Assembly (NCBI GenBank): GCA_037389465.1
Contig: JAZARR010000231.1
Span: 1,426,001 to 1,490,000, forward strand
Length of the DNA stretch: 64,000 nt
Direction of reading: 5' to 3'
Source: Baylisascaris procyonis
Lineage: Eukaryota > Nematoda > Chromadorea > Rhabditida > Ascarididae
Shown: piece after piece, positions 12,331 to 27,110 of the stretch
Position numbering within the stretch: the stretch's first letter is position 1
Layout: the number at the start of each line of letters is the position of its first letter
Program-made: the position numbers and the translations under genes
The notes under the pieces: generated by a model
What the model was told of the DNA's origin: nothing
Databases searched by the model: none
The model's input: only the letters and a program-made list of their open reading frames with translations

Positions 12331-15300
12331 TCCGATGATGAGCGAATGGAACACTTTTTAGAATATATATCCCAATGCGGCAATATGAGCATCTCATTGA
12401 GGTGAAGCTTGCATATTAGTGATTAATCCTCCAACGATGGACACTTTGTTGCATCTATGTATTCATATGCTGTCAAAAGCTTCTCTTCCGAATGATGAGT
12501 GGAGGGAGCATTTCGAAATGAAATTCACAATCATCGATCATCATCTCGCACACTTCATTTCTTCTAATATACCATCATATGCATAGAAAAATTCATCCCT
12601 TACAGCAATAACCTCAACATTTTTTTTGGAAAAATAACAAGCTGCGAAATTGTAAAGAGAATTGAACCTGAATGAGGTCATGAAATGAACGAAAGGGAGG
12701 GGGTTTTGAGATTATCGAAATGAGTTCAGCAGAAATCATATTGGAAACTTCCATAGAACTTAATGAGCGCTGCTCATGGAATGCAACTAAACTGAATATG
12801 AGGATTGATGTGAGTTAGAAGCTTCTTAGTGCGCTAAATTAAGTTGCAATAAACTACAAATCCTTTTAATTTCTCCGTCTAATGAACTAAGCAAATATAG
12901 ATAGCGCAAAGAACGACATTTAATTCACAACGATGATCGCAAAAGATGGTCGACATAAAAAGCTCTCAACGAGAGTTTTTAAATCGGAAGCAAATTTTTA
13001 ATCCATGCAAACTGGAACCAAAATTTCGGCGCTAAAGATTTTAAACATTGCGGCTTCTCATTGAAGTAAGCATGCCAATGTTGCTCATTGGTGAAGAGAT
13101 GCCGGTTTTAGAGGAACGGGTTCCGAGCATAAATGAAGTTCAAGTGGTCGCATCAATGTGCAGTGTTTCCCTCATTATTATATTTTTCATATTCTATTAC
13201 GAGCAAGAATCGAGCATGGGAAAATCCCCTCAACCATTGCGGCATATGTGTGAGCAATAGCCTTTCATAATGCGGCCTTCACAATAGATGTTTGGCCTCC
13301 TTACTGCCTAATCTACTTTTATCACTTACTCTTAGTCAGCGGGTATAGTTGCTAAGTGCATCGTACCGATTCTTACAGTCAACTAATCCCTTTTTTTGAA
13401 AACTTTTTTTATTTCGCTTATATCCGGACGATTGAGAAGATCACTGCTTTGCCGACCATCTACAACAAAGAAGTATTTCAGATTTTGCAAAGCATCGTTC
13501 TCCCGACCACTGCAGCATTCGCTGGGATTCGAAAATTGTTCTTCAAAAGAGCTACCATGCACCACTTTTTGCTGCTTCATAGAACGTCATCCCTCTGTCC
13601 GCTCGATTTTATACTGAAACACGCAAGGAGAGGGGAGGGGATAGGGAAGAAACTTAACGTTAGAGAGTTTGAATGGCGATTAGGAATGCCCATAATATTA
13701 CCAGTTATAATCTTATATGCGAAATGGAGATGATCTCACACAAACAATACGGTAACGATTCGTTAATTCTACTGGAAAAAGTTTAAAACTGAGTTGGGAA
13801 AGTTAAACTAAACAAATGATTTCAAATTAATCTTTGACTAATCTCAGCAATTGCTAATCAGTCCTTCATGGATGTCAATTTCATCGGGTACTATTATATT
13901 CTTTCGTTTATAAACCAACGCCTGTGGTAGTTTGTTGAAAGGTGTGATTGATCTTAGACCAACGGGTACGTTAAGTAATACTATGATAGGGATCGACATA
14001 TCATGAGAGGATTAATGGCGAAATGAAGTAACGTGCTGCATGGTTTCCTTAGAGATGCGTTTTACGTTCACCGCAATATGTGAACCGCTAAATGAGCGTT
14101 GCTTATTGCGATGATGGCTAGCAACGATCGTGTTCGCTAATACCTTTGCGCTAAGAAACTACAACAAGAAGTTCCCACTAAATACTGATTGATTATGCAC
14201 CTACTTAAATAATCGACGGATGCTGAAAAATGAACGTACTGCGTGGCTCACGTTTACCTTCTGTCCTCCCCCTCCCTCCAACCCCTTCAGTAAGACTAGC
14301 CATCCATTCCTGGCAAGGAAAATAATCCCTATTGACCTATGATGCGTATGATGAAAAAACTACAACCTCTGAACTAAAAAACGTGGTCTTAAAAATGGCG
14401 AGTGCATTTATAATGTTCACAAAGCATAGTGGTACGGAGTGTCATCGAAAATGCGACAGATATAGCACAAAAGCAAGCGTGAAACGTTTACAAGTTGATT
14501 TAAAAGGTGAACAGTGCCATAGATATTATATTCAAAAAAAAAAAAAACCATGAAAACCGAAATTAAGAGGATACTTCGGTTCAGCCATGAAGGGTAGCTG
14601 TACGCGCAGATGCTGTTTCAATGAATAAACGGCGATAGTCTAGTTGAGGTGGCGTTTGAAGCGGCAACTAAGCAAAGAGTTGGTAAAGTTGAAGAGTAGA
14701 GTTGTGTTTCGACTATGAAGCAACTGCAATGAGAGCAATAAAGAAAAGAAACTAGTTCGGGACCAATACAAGCAAAAGTGATGAAGAGTGGCGACGAGGC
14801 GCAGTCGAATACGCTTTGCATATGATGGCTTATTCGGCGCATTGTGTTGTCCCCCTCCATCCTAGTCATTACACTGTATTGTTTCTTTTGAATTCGACGT
14901 CGCACGCTTCTATTCACTGCTTTCAATCGACGCACAATTCAACATGATGCGGCCTTTTGTATGCAGAACCCTCTCTTGGCCCTCATCCCTCCGCCCTTTT
15001 CTGCGCGAACGATACGTGCCGTTGCATGTCACAACCATCGCGCAGTGATAATGCCTTTGGGCGATTTCATTCTCTTACTACCATATTATTTCGTCCATCG
15101 TTCTTCTTTTGTTGCTCTCCTTCTTGATCACTATTATTTCATTCACCAAATGTTCTGTTAGTGTTCCGTATTTTCATTTGTAAAAATATTCTCCCAAATG
15201 TATATTCCGAATTTGTGAATTATGTAGTAAAAAACATGTGAGTGTGATAAAAAAGTATGAAAGGCTTGGTGATATTCTCAAATGTTGGACGAAATATAAT

Positions 15301-18300
15301 TTGAAGGTTTTACTCTTATATGGCGATCATTTCACTATAGTTCACTAGCCATTCGATTCCCTCGGCTGCATCTCTCAACGATTGCATCGTTCATTTCTCA
15401 TCGATAGTCATATTTTTTTGCATGAAAACATATTACTCGCTTCAACTCATGCATCAAACTTGATTTCATTTGTCCTAATGAATGATATATCAAAAGAACA
15501 TTTGATCCCCTATTTATTTGAGCAACTTTTCTTCCTTACTCTATCACTAACACCTACTTCCTCATCTACTAATTTGCCTCTTCATGTTTGCTTGTCTAAG
15601 TATTATTCGACAATTTTTTATAAATATCGGACAAATGTGAATCGCATATTTCCTTTAGTGGACATAAGTTGTTGTCTTTTATAATGCCTAGCTAAATTAT
15701 AAACGATCGGGCACTGAAAAAGCTTTCGCTAAAAGTTCCTTCGGCTTTCAAGCACACTCTTTCTAGGGGAATTGCATTTGAGAGAGAAGCGTTCTGCTGA
15801 AGTGGTGAAATTAATCAAACTTCAGTTTTTTGTAAGGCGAGTTTGGGCGGGGCATGTTGAGTGAGGGAACACTCTAAAGACTCCACTGCACCACCACAGA
15901 TAGATAACATCGTACAATAAATTCTGCCGTGAAAGCAGATACTGTCGCCAAGAGGGTACGCACCCCCTTCCCTCGTCTTCTAATTAAGTTGTCATATTTC
16001 TGAGATGAATCTATCTGAAGGCAGTATGTTCGAGTTCTTTCAGTGTTTCATGGTATTGCATATAGGAAACAGTATTCAAAATCGAACAATAACCCTATTG
16101 CCGACGCACATACCATTTGTTTACATTCATGCCAACAGAATAAAAACATTTCTTTATGATTTACTTGCAGCGCAATTTTTAATTCAAAATATTCATTCTA
16201 AGTGAATTTATTAGTACTGTTGCATAAAAAAAGTTTAGTGCATACATACAAATTGTGCCATTTTTATGCAATTGCCTCATGTAAATTTTTGCACAAGTCC
16301 TGCTACTACCATACTTGTGGAACAAACCATCAAATAAAACTTTCTTTTTCTATATTTTTTGTCACTCCTTCATCTATCACGATTGAGCATCTCCTTAGTG
16401 ATATAAATAGGCGCTGCCGCTGAGTATTGTTGTCGTTGACTTTTTTTAAGCAAAAGAAGAAATTTGCTGAATTTTTCCCCTTCAAAATACTTAATCGGAG
16501 ATTTATTCGCTTCAGCTCTAATTGCAGATGAGCTTTGACACTTCCGGATCAGTAAAAAAGGTATGGTTGTTTGTTTGTTTTTCATTTTTTTTTTAAGGAA
16601 GTGCAACGATCATTGATGAGAAGAATTCCAGACATGGAGTAATAAAAAATAAAAAATGGGCTAATGGAGCCGAGAAGGCAATGAGAAGTTGCGTCAAATG
16701 CTCGTTAACATAATGTATGACCACGATCGTTGACGGTGCGGCAATTTGCGAGAAGTGACAACCGGTTGCACAACGAGGAGACACATCGCGCCAACGAATC
16801 GAAGAGCACGGTGAACCTCGAAATGTGTGCAATCTATGTTACGCAGTAGCGTTCAACTTGCTCTTTACTGTGCTATTAGGGGTCTCATTCTTCAGTCTTG
16901 TTGAAAATACTGCCTGGGGTCTAGAAGTGGCCATCTATTGCTATGTCATCTCGAGACAGGGACACGAGGTTGTTAGACTAACCGAGCAAATACCATACTT
17001 ATAGTTTCTGAAGTGAATTACAAAGAGCGCTTATATTCTCACAACGCATAAACTGTTTCAATAGGTACAATTTGTTTGAATTACATCTTCAGTATGCAAA
17101 GAAAAAGAGCACAAAAACACCACGATGGACTGCATTGCTGCGCCGTGAATGCAACAAGTAATCCGACATGGGACATCAAGTAGTATGTGCGACATGACCA
17201 CTAACGATTATGCAAATTATATGGTGCGAAATTCGAGTCAATTCATGTGTTGGCGGTCGGTGGTCTATTGGCGAGCTCTAATTAGTTACACGAAAGCCCT
17301 CGATGTGTTTGTTAGCGGCATCATTGCTGATCATCCAATTGTTTGCTCTCATTTCGCTACTTTTATGCTTGTACGCATCAAATCAAAGCAAGTTTACAGA
17401 GTAGCGTAATTGGCCTAGACAGCTTATCGCAACAGGTGGCCAAAGCTAGCTAGGTGAAAGGAAACTGCGTTTTTTTCCGTATCATATTTCAAGTAATACA
17501 GCGTCCTTATTGGGCGATTTAGGGAAGGTGGGCTATGTAATTTCAACCAATATCACCCTTGTTACATGAAGAGACCGTAAATAGGATAGTTAATTTTATA
17601 AATTACCCAAATCGATTTACTTGCACCTTCCTGAGTTTGATTACATTTGAAACAAAATGATTTCATCTGGCGCTCTTTGGAGTGGTTGATTTTTTCGATG
17701 TACCCAACAGCAAAATTTACATCTGTTTTGGCCGCTGAAGAAAGGCACCAACACAAAGAACTTCACTCCTATGATCTATACTTTAGAGATTGAATTGTTT
17801 GTAGCTTATCTTTCAATTTTGCCTCGCCTATTATGGTTCATATTAATATGCAGTTGTGCATGTTTTCTTCTTTTTTTTTCAGTTCGCCCATTTGGTAGAT
17901 GGAATAGCGAAAGTGTTTGCGCTTGCGTTTGCATACACACTTCGATAAGAGCAGCGGCAGGAGCGCCTCTACTCTCGAGATTCTTCAGCGATCGTATCAG
18001 ATTACGGTAGTGCTGTCGAAATGACGAGAGTCGCAGAAACAGTGAGGAAAGCAGTTGCTGCCCACGAGAAGTCGGCTGTCACTTGCGGCTGTCACCAAAA
18101 TCAATAGCAGATGTTGGCACAGCTGAAGCGAGCACGAGTGTGTAGATTTGTGCACACTATAGAAAACTTGAAAAATGCGCGTGCAATAAAAAGCACGCAA
18201 CGATGACCATTTTCTTGTTAGACACAGTGCTCCTTATCGATGCGCTTGATCGCTCTATACGGTATCATCAGCACCAACCCAAAAAAGGCGAAGATGAAAA

Positions 18301-19465
18301 ACGACATAGAGAAGCTACGAACATTTACTCGCAAAAGACAAATCAAACAAAATATTCTAGGGGCTTTATAATGATAAAGTATAACGACCGGGCAAAAAGG
18401 AGGGGGATTTCATGATGCGATATGCTGACATAGCGAATTGCATAGTTGTGATAAGACTTAAATGCATCTCGTAATTCACAAGGTATGCAATCACACCGCT
18501 TAGCATAAATCATTTCATTTGACAATGGGAAGACGCAAAAAAAAAAAACTAATCATCGAACAAGTTGATGAGGCAATGAAGTTAAAACTCTTCAGTGATA
18601 GAATCAACAATTAAATATAAAATCACAGCAAGTAAATTTGTCTAAATCAATAAATCATTTTTCTGTGTCATATCACGTTTCACAGTGCAGTAGTGCTATT
18701 AAGAAGCGCAACGTCATGAAGGTGATCCATAATAGATAAAAGTAGTTAATTATTCGACTAGTATTAAATTTTGCTACCAGAAATAATATTGTATAAAATT
18801 GCAACATTCCATAACGATATTATTGTATTTTTATTATGTGATTGTTCGTCTTTATTGAATATTTTCAAGGGGAAAGAATCTGTAAAATTCATCAACAGTA
18901 AGAAATCCAATTGATGAGAGATTAAGGATTTTCATCAGTACAACTCTAATGTCATCTTCCTTCATCAGTTACAACGAATGATTTTGCATTCAAAATTTCT
19001 CACAACATGTACCTCTTTCAAATTCATAAAGCAAATTGAAAATTAGTTAACAAGAAACCATTTCTTTGTATGCCTTTTGCCTACGTAAATTATGAGAGCA
19101 TCGAATCATAAATGGCAAACTCAAGAATTGTTGTCATCTTAGTTCCACACTCAGAAAGTATGTATTGAAAACAAGCTGATATTTTGAAATATTACTTCAT
19201 TAAGTGCAGAAGTTGTGTTATACGAGGAAAAGACGACTCTAGGCCATAGAACGACGGGGTTTCTATTTATTATTTTCTTTATTATCGTCGAGCGGCGCCA
19301 TTCGACAATTTTTAGCGCATTGAATAATCGAAAATCACGAAAAAAAACGATTTCATTAGATGGCATTCTAATCGCTTTTTGAGTTCATGCACCATAGATG
19401 TCGATTCACAGCGATTCGATCATACGCTAATGAGCTGATCTGCTCATGGGAGAAAATCTGCGAAT

Positions 19466-19496
19466 ATGCAAATTAGCTTGGATGCCATCAAACAAT
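19466..19496. promoter_or_regulatory. POU octamer and SOX-type motif pair
   Basis: A perfect octamer ATGCAAAT (19466-19473) is followed 17 bp later by AACAAT (19491-19496), a SOX-type core. The pair lies in a GC-balanced patch about 10.4 kb upstream of sox-2. SOX2-class proteins often act with POU factors on paired sites, so this is a possible autoregulatory or neural enhancer. Motifs this short also arise by chance. Confidence 0.25.
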
Positions 19497-20534
19497 TTCT
19501 GAGTGACCGTAATCGCCCGATAGGGTCAAGGCTACCGTCGCAATTTTATGTGACAACGCTCGCTGTGATTGCTTCTTGGGTAAGAATTTAATTGCTCATT
19601 TCCTTGCATTCCAACATCTATTTGCTCGTTGAAAGCGACCGAATCAGCAGAGAAAAAAAAAATGACGTCGAAAATTTCAATGCTAACGGTTAAATTTTTG
19701 TTGACTTTAAGTGGGGAAATTTCTATCAAACGAAATTATAAATAGGATGATATAAATGATGGAATGAAATCTTAACCGTAAACTATTATTTGTAACCATT
19801 TCAAAGTTCCCGTTTTCATTTTTTTCTCTCGACGTCGAGCACGTTTTTATGAAGTATTTAATATGGAAGTTGCTATAAATCTCTCAAGAAACAAATCCAT
19901 TCAAAAATCAATGAAAAAATTTTGCCAAAAAAAAGTCAACGGAAGGAATGTAGATCGCTATATTCTGAATAATATTGCTTTAGTATGAAATGATAGAAAA
20001 GCAGCAATAAAAAAATTGTTGCACAATATATAAAATAAGAATTTTTATCCGAGAAGTAATGGTAAATTATAATTTGAATTATAATAAGATCGCGAAAATC
20101 ATATGTTTATAGGTATGCAATTATCCAGAAAAAAAATGCACACAGCAATAGCGCAACGATAGTTGGCTGAAAAAAAATTCACCGTTGATACATAGCAATG
20201 ATGCAACATTTTAGCGACCACCAGTTGATGCAAATATCATTGCTGTGTTGAATATGTCTCAAGAAGAAAGTATGAAGAGTGATGACGATAGAACCATACT
20301 AATACTCAAGAAACAATTGGTCAAATGGGATAAGGCAACAAGTATGATACGGATCAATAGCCTCATATGTGCACAATTGCAATATCACAATAAACATATA
20401 TATACACTAATAAATACTATACATGTGACATAATCGCCTATTCGTGTGATACACAGCTAGATAAGCGCATAAACATACAAGCATTAACATATAAACACGT
20501 ATACATGCGCACGCATACAGATTCATACAAATAG

Positions 20535-20626
20535 GCACATACAAACACACACGTGCACACACACACACACATACACATACACACATACTTCCGCACATAC
20601 ATACCTGCACACGCACACATACACAG
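20535..20626. repeat. Imperfect CA-rich microsatellite
   Basis: CA dinucleotides interrupted by TA and CG form a simple-sequence tract of about 90 bp. Open frames read through it are Cys/Val/Ala repeats and are artefacts of the tract. Confidence 0.9.
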
Positions 20627-22699
20627 AGATTTTCATAGCAATGCAAAGTTTACCTGCGCATTCCCTCTACAAATGGCTTGCTGGGGAACGCCGTTTCACG
20701 CATGACGTATCAACAAGAAGCGAGCGACAACACATCGCTATTGCGAATGTATGACGAGACATTTTTAACGAATGGAATGCGCTATTGCATAACCAAAGTG
20801 GAACACAATAACTGGGAATTTCACTTGATGCATTTATGTTTCGATACAATAGACGCTGCGGGGCGTAAATGTTACAACGACATTTGCTTGTATGCACACA
20901 TATATTCACACAATTTGAAAGTGGAAAGCGGTTCCTCAAAGGCAACACTCAACGAGTACAACCGTTCCCACAAGCTACGCATAAAACTCATTTCTTCTTC
21001 AATATTTTAGGCATTGATCTGTACTTGATCAAGATGTGGCCAACTCTTCATCCAGGCACTTAAAAAGAATGCTCACAGGAAATGATCATACGAATAAGCG
21101 GAAGAGGACTTCAGGTGTCATACAAAACTTAGAAACCTATGGTCACAATTTTATAAAAAAAAAAACTATACGTGCGTGTGGAGCAACGTATCTAGGTGAA
21201 GAATTAAACAGGAGATTAAAAACATTGGTTTTTAGGACGGTCACTCATCCCGACACTTTTAAGGCTTTTTTGTGGTTTCTCTACCAATGAGAAAAGGACT
21301 CATTTATTGAACTAGTCGAGGAATTAATTAAGAGAAGCAGCAAAATAGATGGCTGCAAACATAAAGGCACTAAAACCTGGATCTGCGCGAAATCCATCAA
21401 ATGAATGAGGGAAGAGAAGGTCAAAGATATTGGTGGATTTTTTCGGGAATGAGGTTGAAGCTAAAAGGAAAAGAGGAGTTTGTTCATGTTGAGTAGGTGT
21501 AAAGCGGGAGGGATGTGGTGAGTAGCAGCAGCGAGCAGTGCGCGAGCACGAAATGCAATCGGAGGCGACATTGACAAGCGAACGATGAATTGAGATACCG
21601 ATTCGACGCATGAATAGAGGCGCACAATGGAAATAAAGCCGAGCGGCGCTACATGAAAAGAGAAGGAAACCCGGCGCTTACAATAAGCGTAACGCTCAAC
21701 GTGCCCAAGCGGGCATATACTGCATTGCCCATCAACCAGCTCGGTTGCCCGTAGCTATCAGCCATCGGCTGTCCCATATTCCACAGATTAGCTACCTGCC
21801 TATAATTCACCTCTCTATTGTCATTTATTACAATTGAGCGGAAAAAAATTCCATCAAATGTCAGCACATTAGCACTCTGCTCTCATTTCATTTCCGCCGT
21901 TGTGGCTCTATTGATTGATTGTCTTATCCGCCGATTATTAATTTCTCTCAAAACTTTTCGATAAATCTATCGTAAAATTCCATTAGTTTTTTTACGAATA
22001 ATTAATATACTCACAATCTATGCCGTCTTATATTTGCATAAATAAAGTTTTCTACTTAGTTCAAATGTCAAAATTTGCGTAACTTATGGTGCTAAATGCT
22101 AGCATAAGATTAATGCCCTAAAATTGAGATGAAAACATTTCGAATGAAGATATCATCACGCAACACGTCGTAAATCAAAAATTATATCAATGGAGTGATA
22201 AATTGAACTGCCACTTGTGGAATATTTATTGCGACTGTACACTAATTATTGTCGAAGCGAGATGCGCAATGAAAATCCATGATTTTCCTTCCATATCCCT
22301 CTTTCATATCACTAGTCTGTAACCATTCGTATCACTAAAATTTCCGCATCCCTTCATGAAAAAAGGAGATATATTATAATTGCAAATATAAATAACAGCT
22401 ATAATTATATTCAAAAAGTGACGTCATTTCTAATATTATTCAGTCATTCGATTCGGTTAGTTTTTTTTTTTTTTGCAAGCTTCTTATCCTTTTTTATGCA
22501 GGATTTCGTTAACATATTTATCTCTGGCAATATAGACGTGAAATATATTTGCGATTTTCTCATCTTCTCACATTATGTTACTAGGGAGTAGTTACATTTT
22601 TTTTTTTTTCTTCCGCAAACATTAATGTTCGCTTGCTGGCTATTATTCTCATGCTCGCAGTCGCCCGATTAGAAACGCTCGCTTAAACGCGAACGGATT

Positions 22700-22800
22700 T
22701 CTGAAATATGAATGCATTTCCGCTAATCCGCATTATCGATTGATCGGCTTATTAAATCGATCGATTTATGAATCCGTTGATTAATGCAATCGAATTTCGT
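22700..22800. promoter_or_regulatory. Cluster of homeodomain-type motifs
   Basis: Within 100 bp there are a TAATCC core (22724-22729), overlapping ATCGAT/TGATCG repeats, a TTGATTAATG motif (22777-22786) and an ATGCAAT-like core on either strand. The density of TAAT/ATTA and ATCGAT cores suggests a transcription-factor binding cluster. It is assigned to sox-2 only by position. Confidence 0.25.
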
Positions 22801-24326
22801 AGAATAAATTCCCCAATGATGAAGTATTGATGCAGCCACTCTAATGCAGGTAAATATATCAAAAGTGATCATGTGCTCATACAATTTGCACTATACTTGT
22901 TGCTATTCTCAATGAAACCACCCTCCAACGCAAAATATTTGAATATTATGTTCTATAGACTCCTCATTGCTTGAATCATTATGATTCCTCATTAGCTATA
23001 GTCACCGAAATGCATTCCCTCAGCAAGTTTCAACAAATAAGAGACGTTTTGCAAGTTCGATAATGATTACGAGGATAGTCCACATATGCGACTCATTGCA
23101 CTTAACCAGTTTTACCAGAAAATCGCCGATCAAGGTCATTTCGATTGGCGAATATTTGACTCAACGAGCAATTTCGTGTAAATAATGGCTTTATCGATTT
23201 GTGTGTTTTTGTCATTGTGATTGCTATACGTAGCGTACAACTATGCACTGATTTGCTATGCCAGAGAGCAAATAATCCCATCATTTTATCTCTTCATAAA
23301 GAGATTCCCATGCCCGAGGGCATCGCTTCCGGGAAATTTTTTGAAATGGGGAAGCTTGAATTTCCTTTTGTTGCTTTTGCAGCATTCTCTTACACTTGTA
23401 TTTTGAATGTTTGATTCCACAATAATTCCACAACTTTTATGACAAACAACAAATTACTTTTACTATATTGGTTTCAAATGAACATTGAAAATGAAGTAGA
23501 TAACAATTAGAATATACAATAATTTTTTATTCTTTCATTTATATACATTAGAAAGGAGATGCTCTACCGGAGCAATTCTTAGAGATATGACGATTTCATG
23601 CAGAAATCATTGCGACTGAAGAAGAACGCTGAACATTAGATTGCTGCACGTGAAGGTCTTAGTGCGTCGTTCGGTTAATGTTTCAATACTGAAATAGTGG
23701 TCCGACGATAGTAGCAATTGGACGTAGAGCAGTGTATGCCTGAAAATGAACACTTCATTAATATGTATTTCAAATATCAAACATAAAATGAAGCATTAGT
23801 CAGAGGACATTTGCGCCGTTTTCAATCGCAATATTCAATAAGTAAAAACTCATTTCCACGATCTTTCATGCACAAAAAAAAGCTAACCCCACAGTGAAAT
23901 GCATCCTTACATATGAAAAAAATTGTTTGCTTTAAAGAATAGATATGTCCCATCTAATTGATTTCAGCTAGAAAATTTATAGGCGATGAAATTCACTTAG
24001 AAGAACTTCAGAATAAATGTCATGCTGGAGAAGTCATTTGAAGTACAAAGCAGATTACTCAGATTTTAGCGATTCGTTGGCCATTTTCATAATTTCGATA
24101 ATAATATGAAATCTCATAAAGGCGAAAATGCCGCATCGCTAATTCCAATTAATTTAAAGGAAAATGTAATAGGATTACTCAGATTGGCGAGAAGTTAAGA
24201 CGGGCAAGAGATGAGCACAACGCAATCGCATAATATTATTAACACATCACTAATATGGATTAGCAAATCCCATCGCATTAGTGCTAATTGAATAACTGCA
24301 ATAATTTACGAGATTATGAAATTACA

Positions 24327-24382
24327 ACAGACAAATACGACAGACAAATAAAAAGACAAGCACAGACAAATACAGACAAACA
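24327..24382. repeat. Four ACAGACAAA(T/C)A copies
   Basis: Copies start at 24327, 24340, 24362 and 24372. Each contains CAGAC, the core bound by SMAD proteins, though a simple repeat origin is just as likely. Confidence 0.6.
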
Positions 24383-27070
24383 TTAAGAAAATACTGAGGA
24401 AAATATAGGGGTGAAGAATACATTTCTAGATGATAGAAGAGAGATGACGATTTGAACGAAAACAAAGCAAACGGCACAGCGAAAACAGGATGCCAATAGG
24501 CGCTACATCCGACGCTGTTATTGCGCGAAATAAATAATAAGAGGCAAGGGAGCGGCATAACTCATTGGCAATACAACATTTCTGCAAATATGATTGTATA
24601 TTTTTGCCGTTTACTCATTTATTTATTTATCAATCATAGATAATAAATTGAAATCGAATACTATTTAAAAATATTTCACTCTCTTGTAGAGAGATAAATT
24701 TGTGAATAAGATTTTTTTTTCTAATTTGTGTGAATTCAATTATTTTTCTTCGTAAAAATTTCTCAGCAAAGTTTTTCTTATTGGAATTATTTGTTTGAAA
24801 TAAGATGGATTATAATTGCCGGAATATAGCTCCGTATTAGTGATAATCTATTCATACTGCTACAAGTTTTTTTTTTAATAAAAAAAAAGATTTCTGCAAA
24901 TATTTTATTAAATCAAAGAAACGCATATGGAGAGCGTATAAATTCGATACGAGTACTATGCTGTTAGGCTCATTATTGTTTTATGCTTGAAGGAGCATAA
25001 AGAGGAAGCGATAAACTGATGGTTGCCTACTCAAAACTCGACTATAGCAACAATGTTGCAATTCAACTCTTATGTTATTCTTCGATTTCCTCTTTCATCG
25101 CAATGAATTATTTGTGTAAAAAATATAACAAAAAAAAATCTAAAATATCCTCAAGGCAAAATGCAGATTTTGAAGTAGATAATACTTGCGCAAGAATTTT
25201 ACTGCTATATAGACTATTTATATTAATTAAGAAATAATTTTCACTTTTCAAATAAGATTAGAATTATTTTAAATCACAAGTATTTTGCATATCCTGCAAC
25301 TTCCAACCTTTTCTCTAAGTGGGATTTTAATTGGCTCGTATTTTTTCTGGCTGAAAAAAAAAATTGTTTGAGAGAGCTTCACAGCAAAAAAAATATCCGA
25401 AATAATGTGTGCGATATATTTCGTTCAATTCCAAACAATAGCTTCTATTTACACAAGTTGTTGACAGCAATTAGCACATCTGCGCTTTAACAACGGAAGC
25501 TAACCCCCACACTCAACGATACATCCAATTTGAGCTTTGCAGCTTTTTCCAGTAATAAAAGTTTTTTTTTTTGAAAATACGTTTGTGTGGATCGTTTCGA
25601 AGTGAATTGGATACACTTCAGAAATTGATGCTCTAACTTGAGTTAGCCAATTGAAATGTCAACAATATAATGAACGCTCAACGATGGAATTTCAAACAAA
25701 TATGTAAATTAGCATCTGATCTCCAGCTGTGTTTCCTACTCTTCTACCACTTATGTGTGCACTCTTTACTTCCTATTTCACTCCAATTTTGCTTTTTTTT
25801 CGTTTTTTTTTCTATTTCAGGATTAAAAACTACGCAAAATATCATAAAATATCGAATCGCTAATAAATAGCAGTCACCGATCATATCAGTAGATAATATC
25901 TTCAAGATTCTTAAATACATTCGGTCGCTTTTTCAAAACCCGTTTTTCATAGTTTTTCTAAATTCCATATTTTGCATAATGTAATATCCATTCACAGAAG
26001 AGACTTCATATTTACTTAGCGTTTACTGCGTTTACTTTACTATAACAAGCAATGCAACAAAATAATTATTGGGGAAATTTTGCAGTGAAATATTTGCTAA
26101 ACAAGCAATTAAATATATGCATTGTTTTTAGAAGCATTTGCAAGTCTTCTGAAGCATTTTTTTCCATTGCTGCATTCAGTTGCAATGCATTCACAAGCGC
26201 ATAAGCCAATTGCACCAACTTCATAAGTGTTCAACTCGTGGTGCATCGCCGACGGTACGAAAATCCGATTCGGCTAGAAGATTCTATAGCTAAGCATTGT
26301 GGGCAACAACTTCCTACAATTCATTTTCATAAAACAAAACTGCTTACGATAGGCGAAATCGACATTCCTTGCCAATGTTCATGCGAATATAAAGGATGTT
26401 ATGAACGAAATGAAAATTTGGACTGTGAAAGATTAATATGAAAGTCAAGTATTGTAACATTTGCATTTTGTTCATTGAATTAACCGAGTAAATATGTGAG
26501 GCTTTCAGCAGCGTTACAAGCATGTTGGGCGAAATGGTGAGATACACTTTTTGATAATTCAGCTAAGAAATCTTGGAAAATTTATCTCGCAAAGATGCAA
26601 TTTTTTTCAGTAAAACGACCTCGTATACTGATCAGAATAGCAGCGCTATAATGACGGTTGTAGTGTTGAAATATCTCATCTAAATATCGACACTGAAAAA
26701 CCGATCTGATCTATGCATGGATATAATTCATTTAAACCTCATCTTCTTTCTAATTTTCAAAATTTCGAAAGGAATCTTCTCTGTGGATTTATATTGATTT
26801 CAATGACATCAATTTCCGTTGACAACATTTTGATAATGCTACCTCAGAGAGTTTTCCCAGCAAAATAATGCAGTTAGTAGTATACTTCTATGTTAACTAG
26901 TTGAAATTAATAGATAGTTGATTTTATTTGAATTATTTGTTCATATTGTTTATCATCACAATATAAAGAAACGCATTTCACGACATTCGTTCGTGTATTC
27001 CATCTCAAAGTCATCCAAAGTAAACACAAGTAAAAAGCCGTGACTAATGGACAAGTCAAAACATCGGCTT

Positions 27071-27110
27071 GTATACGTGCGTGCGTGCGTATGTATGTGT
27101 GTGTGTGTGC
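27071..27110. repeat. TG/CG dinucleotide microsatellite
   Basis: GTGC units pass into a (GT)n run over about 40 bp. A second short (GT)n run lies at about 27251-27264. Confidence 0.85.

Larger units (their letters stand above)
9561..20534. other. Gene-free intergenic DNA upstream of sox-2 (proximal part)
   Basis: No coding exon could be supported. The longest frames (for example 13356-13733 and 14618-14935) have no recognisable motifs and fit chance expectation. GC-balanced patches alternate with AT-rich filler, for example about 9560-10080, 14930-15130, 15740-16000 and 19380-19580. Such patches upstream of a developmental regulator are candidates for enhancers. A degenerate triple repeat lies at 12244-12330 and a POU/SOX motif pair at 19466-19496. 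Confidence 0.5.
20627..27070. other. Gene-free intergenic DNA (middle part)
   Basis: No gene is supported. Frames near 20678-21010 and 21036-21290 are open but carry no recognisable domain and no convincing splice context. Included are T runs (for example about 22461-22474 and 22599-22610), four ACAGACAAA(T/C)A copies at 24327-24382, and a homeodomain-type motif cluster at 22700-22800. Confidence 0.5.

Noticed and set aside
20407..20646. Cys/Val-rich minus-strand frames of 60-79 codons
   Set aside because: They are translations of a CA microsatellite.
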